Shown one piece after another: positions 42,101 through 55,206 of a stretch of DNA of 64,000 bases. Under the pieces are notes generated by a model. The model did not search any database. It saw only the letters and a program-made list of their open reading frames with translations, and was not told where the DNA came from. The stretch is from contig OX335655.1 of the NCBI GenBank assembly GCA_946894095.1, forward strand, positions 17,608,001-17,672,000. Direction: 5' to 3'. The DNA is from Incurvaria masculella (Eukaryota > Arthropoda > Insecta > Lepidoptera > Incurvariidae). Position numbers and translations under genes: made by a program. Positions within the stretch are counted from its first letter, which is position 1; each line of letters opens with the position of its first letter.

Positions 42101-43745
42101 GGATTCTTATGACAGAGTTTATCGAATCCGCGGATAATTCAGTTATTTAGGTAACTTAGTTTGACTTTCAAAAAAGTTTAAATAAATGAAATTCAATATA
42201 TTAAAATGACTGATACGAAATCTGTAATGAGCAGTCATGACTAGCTCATTACAGATTTCTGAAGGGGCTAGGTGCCATGCCAGCACCTTTTCTTCATTTG
42301 AGAACGGCTACATTGAACTGGACAGATTTCCGCTTCGAGTATCATTTAAACCTGTGGTTTAAGCCCCAGCCTATTTAGTAGGGATTGGGAGAACAGTTTT
42401 ACATGGGTTCCAAATACACAAAAAAATAACCAGCATTCGTCCTAACAATGCACATGTTAAAGTCTTGGTTAAAGTTAGGTCGGAGTGCACCATCTCTGGT
42501 TAGTTTATTGTTATGCAGTAGATTTATAGTTACCGATATATTTTAATTTTAAAATTGTCACTAACCGTAGGTGGTGCACTCCACACTTAGATGCTAGACT
42601 ATTTAAATCCGAAGCCAAATATCAAATGAAAGTATCAGCAGAATTGGAATCCGTCACCCACTAAAGCCATGGAGGTGGATAATTGGAGGTGAGGTGGAGG
42701 TGAACTTCCTCACCTCCATAACTAAAGCCAAGTGTGTTTCAATTTCAGTGGAAATACAAGCAGATTATTTTATAGTCTTGGCGTCACCGATATGTATTAG
42801 GTACGTAGTCACAGGTCAAGGAGAATAAGTGCAAATAATACTGCTGCAAATTTTCCTTGTATGGATAATCACTGCACAACGAATGCATAACGGAAAACTT
42901 CCATGGCACGAGTCGATTGAAGGTCTAGCTGCACTCAGTTTGGACAGACGTAATGCAAGTAGCGAGGCCTTACAATAACACTGGGCGTCGTCGGTCACCT
43001 TTAGCACAGAATAAGTAATATGCCTTTAGGTCCTGGCGTACGCCATATAAAACTTATCTTTCTTCAAAAATGTTCGCCTAACCCCCGAGTACATTAATAA
43101 ATTATACTTAATGGTATTATACTTAACATAGTACCTAAGTAAATAAAAAATACTATGTCCAATAATTAGAAGAAATTTCACCCATACCTCCTCGTGGGGA
43201 GAAAGCTAAACGCTCTTTGGCGATACCAGAAATGTCATGCTCGGACACTTTTGCACTGGACATGAAGACGTGTGTTGGCATAATTATACCTACTTGTGTT
43301 TTGTTTGCTCTAGTAAGGTGCCGCGAATCAGCGAATGTCGTCGTAGACTAGGAGGTCGCGACAAAAATGGTAACGATAACGTAAATGGCTGAAACTGGGT
43401 TCACAGGATCAAGACCAACCCTCTGATGCTAAATGTGTCAGTCTGCCTTTAACAAGTGGTTGCGTTACGTAGATAAGGCGCCTGAAAAAGTAGTTATGGT
43501 GGCAAAAAATATAAATGACAAGGTAAATGACTGCAAATAACGAATCATGAAAAAATCAGTGCATACTTGCTTAGCAATACCAAAACTGAACAAATCTTTG
43601 ATTGCGTTTCGTAGTTATAGGCGATTTAGGTTACAGATATAACTTTAGGTATATTTCAGTATTCAACTAAAAAACCGACTGGTTATTGTTGTATTATTAA
43701 TAGGTATCAATGTTTCTAGACAATCAGTATATTCATCAGTAGGTT
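39166..43745. other. Intergenic, SINE debris only
   Basis: Decayed SINE pieces at about 39300-39390, 39600-39690 and 42240-42410. TATG/TATA microsatellite around 40910-41000. No splice-consistent exon was recognised on either strand. Confidence 0.4.
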
Positions 43746-43749
43746 TTTT

Positions 43750-44155
43750 TTTTTTTTATGCGACCTGACATGGATGGCTAATACCACACAACTACCGTTA
43801 TGATATTAGCACAATACACCACATTCCCGAAGGAATTAGGTGCCATGCCAGGACCTTCCCTTTATGAGGCACGGCTACATTGAACTGGATGGAAAACACG
43901 GACAATTTTTCATTGCCGCTTCGACCATCTTTTCATCCAATGCGATGGTACCAACCCGGGCGGGCTTAAACCCTACCACCTAGTAGGGGAAGGGGACCTA
44001 CAATTTTACATGGATTCCGAACCATGGAGCAGCTCGCATTCGTGACGAAATGCACTTATCGAACTCTGAAAGAGAAAGACAGTGGTGCAAGTTGGTATCA
44101 AACCCGGGCCTCTGGTACGCTAGGCCAGTCCAATCTAGATAACGCAACCACTTGG
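43750..44155 (-). mobile_element. SINE family C, near full length
   Basis: Poly-T then atgcgacctgacatggatgg at the left (the SINE 3' end), conserved middle, and an altered tRNA-like head at the right. Confidence 0.82.
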
Positions 44156-44663
44156 CGCAGGCAGACCGACATATTTAGCATTAGAGGGTTGGTCTCTAAC
44201 ATGTAAAGCCAGATTCAGCCATTTACCTTATCGTGACCAAAAATGTCGCGGAATATCGGGATGTCAACAGGCTGATTCGAGCGAAAGACGATTAAACTTT
44301 TACTACCTATTTATTTATTTAATAATATGGCTCAAATACAGCATAAATCCGTATTGCACAAACATAAACACATTTCATCCTACAGGTAGTGGGCACAGCG
44401 TGTACAGTTATAGGTAGTCAGCTAAGGAAGTTTACCTATATCTGAAAAGGGATAGTGTAGTTGATTTAAATCTCTAAGTATAGATTAGGTATATACATAA
44501 TGTTGTTGATTTTATAATAAATAAAAGTTAAGACAATTTTGCCGAGAAAATAATTGGTTATATCTTTATCGATCACCTGCACACCTTTTGGAATAAATAA
44601 TATTATCCAAAAATATAATTATTATTATTTTTAATTGATTGCCATCGTAAAAAAAACAGCTGG

Positions 44664-44955
44664 GCTTTGTGAAGGGGCTAGAGGTTTTGCCTTTGATGCG
44701 AGAGGTCACGGGTTCAAATGATCGTCCCAGTCATGCAACACTGTCTTTCTCTTTCTCCAGTAAAGTACATTTCTTTAAGAATGGGAGCTGTTCTATGGTT
44801 CGGAACCGTGTTCGCCTACTAGGTGGAAAGGTTAAGCCCGCCCGAGTTGGTACCGCGGCAATCAAAAATTGTCCGTGTTTTCAGGAATGCGGTGTATTGG
44901 GCTAATATAATTATGGTAGTTGTGTGGTATGAGCCATACATGTCAGGATCCATAA
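44664..44955 (+). mobile_element. SINE family C, divergent head
   Basis: B-box-like gggttcaaatgatcg near 44711, ctgtctttctctttctccag, then the conserved middle and gtgtggtatgagccatacat. Some internal deletion. Confidence 0.7.
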
Positions 44956-45107
44956 AAAAAAATGAAAGTCGGTTTAGGATGAGAGAATTATATTCCCTTT
45001 GAATGAGCGACTAGACCAACTCGATGATCAGGGAAATTTCGCGAGTGAAATTATCTTTCGCAATTCAAGTGGCATCACTACATCATCACTATCACTACAT
45101 AGTATAA

Positions 45108-45898
45108 AACAAAGTCGCTTTCTCTGTGCCTATATCCCTATGTACGCTTAAATCTTTAAAACTACGCAACGGATTTTGATGCGGTTTTTTTTAATAGATA
45201 GAGTGATTCAAGAGGAAGGTTTATATGTATAATAACATCCATTAAATATTGGAGAAATACTGCTATTTTTGAGGTTTCCAATATGATGTCGTAAAAAAAT
45301 AATTTTTTTCCGCGTACATTGCAAACGCAGGCTGAACCCTACGAGATTTATCAAAATAATGTATTAAATATTGTATACATTGAAAAGGTCTAAAGAAAAC
45401 TCCGCGATGGTATATATCTATCTCTTATGGATATCCCACAATAACATTTTTTTCTCATTTTCCTTTTTACGACAAATAATGGCTAATTTTCAAAGCGATT
45501 TTAACCAGTACAGCATTCATCCTTATCCAATTAAATACCTTAAATACATTGTTAATTTAATATAGATCTATACGGCCCTTTACAGCATACGATTTAAATG
45601 AATATTTTCGAAGATATTATAGATTTAAAAATTGCGGGATGTAGTGTTTGCGGCGGTACCGGCCGGCCGGGGCGGCGGGAGCGTGCCTCGGAGGCCGCGG
45701 TTCTCCCTATAGCACTTTGAATTTATTATTTCTCTAATATCTAATAATCATGTAATAATAATATCTAAGTTTTTTTTTATTTCAAATATCTCAATGTAGG
45801 AACTCTACGTAAAAATGGTTTATTTGTGTATCATTGTGTCAAAATAATATTTTTTTAAATGACATTATGCCCGTGCAAAGCCGGGACGGGCTGCTAGT
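45108..45898 (+). mobile_element. Helitron-like element
   Basis: Begins near ctttctctgtgcctatatcc and ends gcccgtgcaaagccgggacg then ggctgCTAGT. The 3' end has a GC-rich hairpin just before CTAG, the Helitron hallmark, and there are no terminal inverted repeats. A GC-rich island at 45650-45710 may be captured DNA. A second CTAGTA end (ccgggtacttcagctagta) follows at 45957-45975. Confidence 0.65.
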
Positions 45899-46055
45899 AT
45901 AATATAAAATGTTAGGTTCAGCCCTAAAGTCCTAAACGACATTGACCCGAGCCGAGCCGGGTACTTCAGCTAGTAATCTGATAAAAAATATTCGCTAGAA
46001 GGTTGTTTGTGTTAGGAAAAAGGGAAAGGATACCGTAAATGTGAACTGCTTAGAA

Positions 46056-46352
46056 AAAACCGGCCAAGTGCGAGTCGGACTCGCACACGAAGGGTTCGGT
46101 ACCATCGTACAAGATTTAACACAGAAAAATCAAGTTTTTTTGTATGGGACCCCCATTTAATTTTTTTTTATTTTTTTTTTTTACCTATTTGTTGTTATAG
46201 CGGCAAAATAAATGCACGCTCTGTGAAATTTTCAACTGCCTACCTATTACGGTTTATGAGATACAGCCCTGTGACGGACGGACGGACGGACGGACAGCGG
46301 AGGCTTAGTAATAGGGTTCCGTTTTCACCCTTTGGGTACGGAACCCTAAAAA
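46056..46352 (+). mobile_element. Family B repeat, full copy
   Basis: ccggccaagtgcgagtcgga at the left, a GGAC tetranucleotide run, and ccctttgggtacggaaccct at the right. Confidence 0.85.
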
Positions 46353-46525
46353 GAGATATGTATGACGTATGAAAAGTGCTCCTCTTACTGTATGTACATA
46401 AAACTTAGTATCTCTGGCATATTTTTTTTAAGAAATGAGCGAAATGGTGCCACCCTACCGGGATCTCGATTATTCTAGGTTATATTTTGGTCGCGTCCGT
46501 CAGCTGGCTTTGTCAGCCCCGATTT

Positions 46526-46838
46526 TTAGGGTTCCGTACCCAAAGGGTGCCAACGGAACCCTATTACTAAGCCTACGCTGTCCGTCCGTCCGTCCGTCTG
46601 TCACAGGGCTGTATCTCATGAACCGTAATAGTTAGGCAGCTGAAATATGTATGTGTTATGTATGGAGTATGTGGAGATGTATTTATTTTGCCGCTAAAAC
46701 AACAATTAGATAAAATTTAAAAATAATATACATAAATGAAAATGCCCCATACAAAAAACGTGATTTTTTGTGTTAAATCTTGTACGATGGCACGGGACCC
46801 TTCGTGTGCGAGTCCGACGCGCACTTGGCCGGTTTTTT
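46526..46838 (-). mobile_element. Family B repeat, inverted copy
   Basis: agggttccgtacccaaaggg at the left to gtccgacgcgcacttggccg at the right. Less than 180 bp from the preceding copy and inverted to it. Confidence 0.85.
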
Positions 46839-47026
46839 TGAAGTGTATGGTCACGACGACACCCTGTACACGGACGCGACGGTGAAGGAATGCCGCTGGC
46901 CGACATATTGAGGCTGTCTTCACATTAGCATATCTCGACTCTGTGACGTCAGAACTCTCACATAAACAGTAACATGTGCGCGCGCCCAAATATTTTGAGC
47001 TGCGAAAGGAAAATAAGTATAACAAC

Positions 47027-47340
47027 AGAGTGGTCAGTCTGAGTTCTCACCTAAATTGGCGTTTACGGTAAACCGATCGACTGGCGTTTTCCGTAAAAAC
47101 GTCAAACTCCATACAAGTTTTGACTAGATATTCTGTGGTTTTACTTCTTCAAGCTGTCAAAGTCAAACTCGGACTTCGGAATTGTATGAAAACGCGGCGT
47201 CGACGTATTTACGGCAAAGTTTAGACTCGCAAATGTTAGTTCGTTTAACGCCCACTGCGGGCGCTCTTCAGTTTCTCCATACATTTGAAAACGCCAATTG
47301 ATCGGTTTGCCGTAACGCCAATTGACAACTGGGACTTCGG
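47027..47340. mobile_element. TIR MITE family D
   Basis: gtcagtctgagttctcacct at the left, cgccaattgacaactgggac at the right. Confidence 0.78.
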
Positions 47341-47759
47341 GTACAGAGAGACATCCAAAAGTGGAGGACATGAGGACCTAGTCTTTTCATATCTTTGATC
47401 CCAAATTAATTTGTTTTATTTTATTTATAACCAATGTTTGACGACTTCTCGCCAATTCTACCTACATAATAATGCATCCCCCATTCAAGATCCCGGATAA
47501 ACGAAATGTCTTCCCTCGGAAGGGTTTACGACATGGACATTTTTACACATTTCCTGAGCAGGGACAAACAACTGTAAAAATCTTATAATTGTTTTATCTT
47601 GAACATTAATGAAATAAAAGGCAAACCTAAAATACACTATTGTATGCAAACCAAGCAACATATATTATCATTATGTGATGAAGTAAATCGCGGCTGACGC
47701 CTCTTGTAAGACCAGTGAGCATGGACGATCGGGAGTAGCAACACAAACTCATCTGAAGC

Positions 47760-48265
47760 CTTATTCTGCTAATTGATAACTGCGCGCGTTATGTTTGTGT
47801 TTTCTCAAAACCGCATGTTTCGTGCGAAATGGTATTCTACTAGCGCAGTTTGCAAAACGCATGCGTTGTGTTTTTGTTTTGTTCGCGAACTCGTAACGCG
47901 CGCTCCATGTTCTCGTGGGCCGTGTGTTTTGCCGAAAAAATGCGGTTTTGAGAATTGTAGTTGTCAAATTCGGAGCATCGCATCGTCGAACTTCGAATAT
48001 CACTTTTCTACATTACGTTGGCATATCGCTGTCTCTTTCTTTTCGTATGTCATATTTGAATGAGAAAATAACTGTCAAAATCGTGACAGGTTGATTTACC
48101 CTGTAGGCGGCGCGCAAGACAAACCACTCCATAGACAATAACAAAACGCGTGTGTAAATAAGCTGAATACCGATTTCTGGAAACCGCACTCGAAACTTAG
48201 CGTGTTATGTTTGACAGAAACATAACTAATACGGAATGGTTTGAAATTGGACAAATAGCAGAATA
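47760..48265. mobile_element. Possible TIR element
   Basis: ttattctgctaatt at the left and acaaatagcagaatata at the right look inverted. A 96-codon plus-strand open frame inside has no resemblance to a known family. Confidence 0.35.
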
Positions 48266-48297
48266 TAGAAGATAGCAGGCGTATCCACTTTTACATA

Positions 48298-48612
48298 CAA
48301 AAACCGGGCAAGTGCGAGTCGGACTCGCACACATAGGGTTCCGTACCTTCGTACAGGATTAAACACAAAAAAACGTTTTTTGAATGGATCCCTCCTTATT
48401 TATTATCATATTTAAATTTTACCTATTTCGTACAATAGCGGAAAAATAAATACACACTCTGTGATTTCAAATTGATTTCAAAATCTGAAATTTCAGCTGC
48501 CTACCTATTACGGCTCATGAGATACATCCCTGTGACAGACGGACGGACGGACGGAGAGCGGAGGCTTAGCAATAGGGTTCCGTTGGCACCGTTTGGGTAC
48601 GGATCTCTTAAA
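48298..48612 (+). mobile_element. Family B repeat
   Basis: accgggcaagtgcgagtcgg at the left, GGAC repeats, gtttgggtacggatctctta at the right. Confidence 0.82.
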
Positions 48613-48656
48613 ACGGTAGCGCCGGCGAGTGAGTTTGGGATTCGCTTACTACTACT

Positions 48657-48863
48657 GGGGGTCCATTCAGGGCAAGATTTTAAATAGTCAATGTTTCCAC
48701 ACTTCTTGAACATCATTACAGTTAGGTAAAAATCTGGTCTGTCCCGTAAATACGTTGGAAGTATAAATAACGGTTCCGTTATTTAAATAATAATATATTT
48801 CCCAGATATTTTTAGGTTAACTCACTCCCGAACTCGAACTCACTCTTACCTGAATGGACCCCC
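48657..48863. mobile_element. TIR MITE family E, short copy
   Basis: gggggtccattcagggcaag at the left and tgaatggaccccc at the right. Internal aataacggttccgttattt is palindromic. Confidence 0.82.
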
Positions 48864-49069
48864 TGATTCCTACGACACGTAAGAACGCGTAAAGAACTTC
48901 ACAGACCTGGGTGGAGGGCACAATCTATGGTTAGCATTATAGTTATGGATATTATAGTTTGTGGGTACTGGCCTGCTCCAATTGGCAACATGTTAGTTGG
49001 TGGGGATCATTGACTTTATATTACTGTGGGGATAGTCTTTGCAAATAAAATAATATTTGTCACGAACTG

Positions 49070-49315
49070 TTGCATACGGCATGAATTGTAAATTTTTGTG
49101 AATTCATGTAAATTTAGTGTTTTACCCATGTTTTTGTTAAAAAAAATTACAAAAACTTTTGTAAATTAAGACTAAGTGGACGTTGTAAAAAAAAAACAGC
49201 GGAGTTTCTTTCTAGTTATTCTTCGCTGTGTTTTGTTTTGCTGAAGGTCAATGTTAAAATATGCCAAAACCGAGTGCAGTGTACTGTCTATGGATTATAA
49301 ATAAAAAATACAATA
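49070..49315 (+). mobile_element. Interspersed repeat family G
   Basis: Second copy of the unit at 26318-26600, with the same gagtgcagtgtactgtctat end. Confidence 0.65.
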
Positions 49316-49833
49316 TAAAATAAACTCTCTTATTTCTTCTTCGGGCGAAAAATAAGGACGGATACATTTTAATTTTAATATATCACTAAGCAAAGATTGT
49401 GCAGCGCTTAGACGTCTTCCACCAACTCTGGCTACACCATAGAGCTAATCCTATTTCTATGGGCTACACTGCCGCCGTACGAATAAGTTTACACCGCTCC
49501 TCTCGCTCTCTCGATCACGGAGGCTAAGCAAATGTGCGACATGGTTCTAAACTGAGCTAGCTCAACGAATACCACAGTTGCACATCCAGGCAGACCGCAC
49601 TAACCAGTTGCGACGGAACTACTGTAAAAACTAAAAGGTGGACTGCATTGCAATAGCAGCTAGCAACTAAGACCTAGTTCTAGTCACGTTGGCCGGTGTA
49701 GAGTTATTTGCTAATAAACTGTCCTCTAATAAGAGCTATTCAGAAGTATCTCCTCTCCACTAATTATAAAACACGATGGCGTGTCTGTAATTTTGGAATT
49801 TTACAAAAAAAACCTTTTTCGAGGGGCTTATAC

Positions 49834-50613
49834 TAGGGAATGCAATCCCGACTCGAGATTGCAAATTCGAGATCCCGCGGGATTTAAAATATCAATCCCG
49901 CGGGATCCCAGAATTTTCGGGATCCCGTCTAGTAAAAAAAAAAGATAAATTCGGATAATTTTATGTATTTAATGGATACGACATTACCGTTATCTCATTA
50001 ATTTGAGTTTCAGCGACATCTACATTTTAAGCATTGCAATCAGATTTTGAAAATAATCTGAAAAAGTATTGGTCGTGACATTCGTCGGAAGCAGGACTTG
50101 AACCTGCGACCTTTGGATTACATGTCCACTGCTTATTAGAAAATCTGATTACAATGCTTAAAATGTAGATGTCGCTGAAACTCAAATTAATAAATTCGGA
50201 TGACTGAAAAAGCTTATAACTGCTTGTTTGTGATAGTGAGGTTAACTAAAATAACATATTACTCGAAAGAAAATAAAAACCTTTATTCTTTAATCTTAGC
50301 AACTAAATAATTATCAGGTTTTAAGGAAATTAACATAGGTAAATTAGGTAATCAAAACAATACGCATATTATAATACGCAACAGCGTGGCGAAGCAATTA
50401 TATGCAAACTGCAAAAATCGCCCCCTTGTTCCTCCACACTCAAATAAAACCATTTCTTTTTTTATGGTAGACTCTAATTTGTCTAAGCTCGTGGCCGCCC
50501 AATCCCGTCAATCTCGAACGGGATCTCGTCATATGATGCGTCGGGATTGATCCCGAAAAATTACACGTATCTCGCGAGATCGGGATCCCGCGGGATCGGG
50601 ATTGCATTCCCTA
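49834..50613. mobile_element. hAT-like non-autonomous element with 8-bp target duplication
   Basis: Terminal repeats TAGGGAATGCAATCCCG and CGGGATTGCATTCCCTA, flanked by the 8-bp direct repeat GCTTATAC (49826-49833 and 50614-50621). Subterminal regions repeat CGGGATC and CCCGCGGGA motifs. No transposase frame was seen. Nested inside is an inverted repeat (about 50 bp arms near 49998-50053 and 50140-50195) around a tRNA-like fragment. Confidence 0.88.
50084..50135 (-). repeat. tRNA-like fragment, not a functional tRNA gene
   Basis: On the minus strand, gtaatccaaaggtcgcaggt then tcaagtcctgcttccgac resembles the anticodon-to-T-arm part of a tRNA, with a B box GGTTCAAGTCC. The 5' half is not recognisable as a tRNA. 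Confidence 0.5.
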
Positions 50614-50623
50614 GCTTATACTA

Positions 50624-50953
50624 ACGAAACTGATGATACATTTTTTTAAATGTTTGTCTGTTTGTGTGTCTTCAACAATGTTTGGCCGCTTTTCACGATG
50701 AAACGGCCTATTATATTTAGATGCGGTTCTCACTAATAGGATCAAGCACATCTTGAAGAAGTTTTTGCCAAATATTATCACGATATGTTAAAAAATGTGG
50801 GAGTAGTGGCGAAAACGTTAATGACCTTTTTTCATCATCGAATTAACGCGTTGAGGCATCTCGACAGCCGGCCCTAATTCTAACGTGAGCGGCGGCGAGC
50901 CGACTGAATAATATCGTACTTTAACGCGAGCGGAGCCGCGGGCACAGCTAGTA
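50624..50953 (+). mobile_element. Short Helitron-like element
   Basis: Ends cgagcggagccgcgggcaca then gCTAGTA, the same 3' signature as the elements ending at 45898 and 57616. Confidence 0.55.
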
Positions 50954-50997
50954 AACTATAAAGCGTATCCGAGTCCAGTTATCAAATATTGGCGATC

Positions 50998-51329
50998 CTT
51001 TTTAGGGTTCCGTACCCAAAGGGTGAAAACGGAAACCTATTACTAAGTCTCCGCTGTCCGTCCGTCCCTCCATCCGTCCGTCCGTCCGTCCGTCCGTCTG
51101 TCCGTCTGTCACAGGGCTGTATCTCATGAACCGTAACAGGTAGGAAGCTGAAATTTTCACAGATTATGTATTTATTTTGCCGCTATAACAACAAATAGGT
51201 ATAATTATAAAATAATAAAAATTAAAGGGGGGCCCCATACAAAAAATATGTTTTGTTTGTGGTAAATCTTGTACGATGGTACGGAACCCTTCGTGTGCGA
51301 GTCCGACTCGCACTTGGCCGGTTTTTGTT
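50998..51329 (-). mobile_element. Family B repeat
   Basis: tagggttccgtacccaaagg at the left, an expanded GTCC run at 51057-51105, and gactcgcacttggccggttt at the right. Confidence 0.85.
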
Positions 51330-52098
51330 CTATAGATTTTATATCGCACTCTTTTCCTAGTTGTCTGCTTCTAAACTCCAGGTGTCTGCTCGTTACCGGT
51401 GATCAAGATATTAGGAGTACCAGGCGCAGAAGGTCATTCTTGTACCAATACAGTGGCCAAGTTGCTTGCAATTGGTTTTGGTTAAATTAAAACCCACGCA
51501 ATACCAAGCCACAGTTTTAAAATATGTAGTACAAAACGTTCTGTGGATTTTTCTGCATATTTATGTGTGCCTTCCCATGTAGATTAGGTACTTGGTATAA
51601 TTATCTAAAATGTTTACAATGTTGTATTAGTAAGATATTAGGTTATTTTTTTAATAATATCAAATGATAATAAACCTTGAAAGGGCCGAAAATTTAATTT
51701 GATGAAATATTTTGAGCTGGCCTACCACGTTATCGCCAAGTGACGTGCTCGGAAAAAGCTATCGTGTGATGAAGCTATTAAATAATCTTAGATTACTTTT
51801 CTTTTGTTGCTACCTGTACATTTTTGTCCCATAATCGGGTTGATTGGAAGATAATGAATTTAGGCAATAAGTCCTCCCTTGCATGTATGTAAGCAATAAA
51901 TCATATTATTATTATTATGATTTAACACTACTTAGGTTCTTTTTAGATTCAGTTTGAATTTAAATGGAAGTTGAATGCTTGCAAGGAAAATAAAAAATAC
52001 AAAAATAAAAAATATTAAATTGGATGCAATCCATATCAAAGAAAAGTATCTTGATTCCTTAGTTTTCAACAATAGGCTTAGAATGTAAGCACAGCTCG

Positions 52099-52139
<41 letters not shown>

Positions 52140-53365
52140 TTTAAAAGAGAGCAGAGATATCTATGTTTTCAAAAGAGAGCTTAGCGTAGTATTTTGATTT
52201 GTGGAACGTGCGTCAGGAATCACGCACGCGCGTTCGTGGGGAAAGCTGCACTAACCACTAGTGATGTGACGACGCCGACGCCCCGCGCTAAATAGTTTTG
52301 TCGATAAGCAGCTTTTCATCTCGGTTTTAGGGCCGATTGCACGAAAGAACAAAAAATCAAAATCAACGTCAAAGTATGATCAAACACGTCACTTTGTGTG
52401 GACAGTATGGAAGGAACTCTATGCGGTTCACTAAAAGTTACGTGTTTGAGCATTGATGAACACAGCCGTTTCTTCGTGCAACCGGGGCTTAGAGTCCAGT
52501 CGTTGCTGTTCCAGTCTCCTTCAAATGCGAGACACAAAGAGACAATTTTGGCAAGGAAATAATGTTTCAGACAGCTCAATCCGGCATTATTTCTCAGATT
52601 TCAGGACACGGAGATTTGCAATTTGTACTCAAATTTGCTGTATGTTATTATGTAATATTATTTTTTGTACTTAAATAAAAAAAAATAATTAAAATAAAAA
52701 ACCGAATCATCTTCGCCTATTAAGTGCCTATTTAAATTAAACATGGAAATGGAGAAAGATGGATTCCGAACCATGGAACAGCTCGCAGCCTTTTTTATGA
52801 AAAACCTGTATGACTGGCTGTGCTGAGAGCCAAAGGTGCTCATAAAAGACAAATACACCTCGCCTCGCAAAGCCACGCTCAGCGAGGCACAATGCCAGCG
52901 GATTTGCGGAGTATCGTTAAGCTTGAAGACTGTTCAAAATACGCTTGAAGACTCCCAGGTTATAGGTACAAGGAAAGTCACCCGCGCCGGCAGACAGTTC
53001 CATATCCTGGCAGTACGGCAGAGAAATGAGTTTGAGAAAGGGTTTGTTCTATAAAATACCCCGTCTTTTCATTTCGATTATGCATAAGAAAACAAAACAT
53101 CAACTCTCTGCACGCTGATGAGCACAAAGCATCATAGCGACCTCTGTGTATGAATCGTTGCGTCACCGACATCAAAGGCATTTCGGATTGCGCGCGCTTG
53201 CGTCACTTCGCATTCGAATGAACACACGGAAGAATAACCACGAAAGTGCTAACGTGTCGAGGTGCGTCTTCGAGATAATCATACGACACATCGTTACAAC
53301 GAAAACGAAACAACGGAAATGGTTAATTTTGAGCATGAGCATTCCAAGGTCGTAATCCCGGTCAA
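51330..53365. other. Intergenic, no gene seen
   Basis: Holds a TA dinucleotide microsatellite at about 52093-52134, a SINE scrap near 52750-52790, and a 72-codon frame at 52836-53054 whose start resembles the block at 36960-37050, probably transposon debris. Confidence 0.4.
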
Positions 53366-53708
53366 ATCGTTTTTAGGGTTCCGTACCCAAAGGGTAGGGA
53401 ACCAATCTGCCCTCCTTATTAAAAACCGGCTAAGTGCGAGTCGGACTCGCACACGAAGGGTTCCGTACCATCGTACAAGATGTACCCCAAAAATAACAGC
53501 TTTCTTGTATGGGGCCTCCCTTTGATTTTTATGATTTTATAATTTTACCTATTTGTTGGCAAAATAAATACATAATCTGTGAAAATTTCAGCTTCCTACC
53601 TCTTACGGTTTATGAGATACAGCCCTGTAACTGACGGACGGACGGACGGACAGCGGAGGCTTAGTAATAGGGTTCCGATTTCACCCTTTGGGTACGAAAC
53701 CCTAATAA
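53366..53708 (+). mobile_element. Family B repeat, rearranged
   Basis: A 30-bp terminal fragment (gggttccgtacccaaagggt) precedes a full copy starting aaaaccggctaagtgcgagt and ending cctttgggtacgaaacccta. The unit is bracketed by inverted ctgccctccttatta / taataaggagggcag. Confidence 0.75.
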
Positions 53709-53709
53709 A

Positions 53710-55200
53710 AATGCGGTAACTACATATGAGCCTTTTTTAATAAGGAGGGCAGTATTGTGCCATGCCAGGGCGAGAAACTTCCAGTAATTTGAGCACAGAG
53801 CATCGTACTAGGCTGATAACAAGCCTAATTATCATTTCTTGTGCAGCAATCACAGTACTTCAGTAAGGTAATTTGTGAGGAGTACAGTCGACAAAAGAGT
53901 TAAGGACCTATTTATGATTTCACTAACTATAAGTTTGTATAAACAAAACTCTTTTTGTAGGCGAAATCCACGGACGTAAAGAATAATTTCGGTTTTTGGT
54001 TAATATAATAAGTATACACAAACTCACAAACCAAACCTACCGCCACTACCTACGAATATATCCCTATTGAAATTCTCAAACACCCACAGGTCGGCTGGAA
54101 GAAATCTCTTGGAGGGATAAGCCCGCCTTTGCGCCCCACTTATGTGCCCCACGTATTGCACTGTGTTTTCTTTTGTAAATGGTTTTTTTTGGCGTACTAA
54201 AGAATTTTAAATCAATCAATCAATTTCGATGATAAATATGCAATTTTTTATTTGATCTTACCAGTCACGTCCCCAACTGATTGATCCGCTAAAAGTCCGC
54301 GAAGAAGAAAAACTTTACTGGTACTGGAGAAATTAGTAGGTATGATTATTGCGCACAATGTCGTATTGACACATGTGTTTGGTAGGCCGTGAGAAACTCA
54401 GATAAAAGTACAATGACACGTGTACTCGGTGTGGGTGGAGACCATGTGGCAAACATGCACCAACCAACCGACCTCTAGGGCTGTCACCTCTTCCGGATAT
54501 CGGTGAGTCCTCGGAATCGGACCCTGAAATTTCAAATCTCCATCGAAAATCTCCTAGAAATAAAATAATCGGTGCCTACCATCGATGGTGCCTACATTTT
54601 AAAATTGAAACGCCCATTATTCATCTAGAGAGATGTCACGCAGCGAGCCTCAGAAGAAACCTGTTTTCTAACTTAGATGAAAAGTAAATCTAAGTTTTCT
54701 AACAACAAAACATGTCCGATTTAATATTTATTTGTTGAATATATTTTTTTAAATCCTAGTAGCTAGTCTTCTATGTTTTTATTAATTCGTTTTTCTCGTA
54801 AATGTCTGAGTTAAAAGCGGTTTGATTTTGAATTCAAAATGTTTTAGAAAAATGAATATAAAATTTAAAAACAGACGACTACGTAAGAACTTTTTCGATG
54901 ATGTGGTTAGCATAAGTAAAACCAAATATCTTTATAAATGGCGTAGAAACAAATATCTTTCCCCTTTTGTTAATCCCGAAGTAAAATCCTTGCATGAGTT
55001 TCGTGTTAGTCTTTCCAAAGACAAATCTTTGCAGCAGTTTTATTTAGTCTTCCCGCTGTGAAATCCTTTCATGAGTTTTGTTTTAGTAATGGACAGAGAC
55101 AAAAAAAATACCTACCTAATAAAAATAAAAAACATTTTTTTTTGTGGGGGGATAAGGTAATATTAGAATATAATCTAGATCAGTGAAGTGTACTCCTACG
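53710..55200. other. Intergenic, nothing recognised
   Basis: AT-rich. The 79-codon frame at 54822-55061 is Lys/Phe-rich and its end is partly repeated just downstream (ctttgcagcagttttattta), so I do not call a gene. Confidence 0.4.
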
Positions 55201-55206
55201 TCTAAG

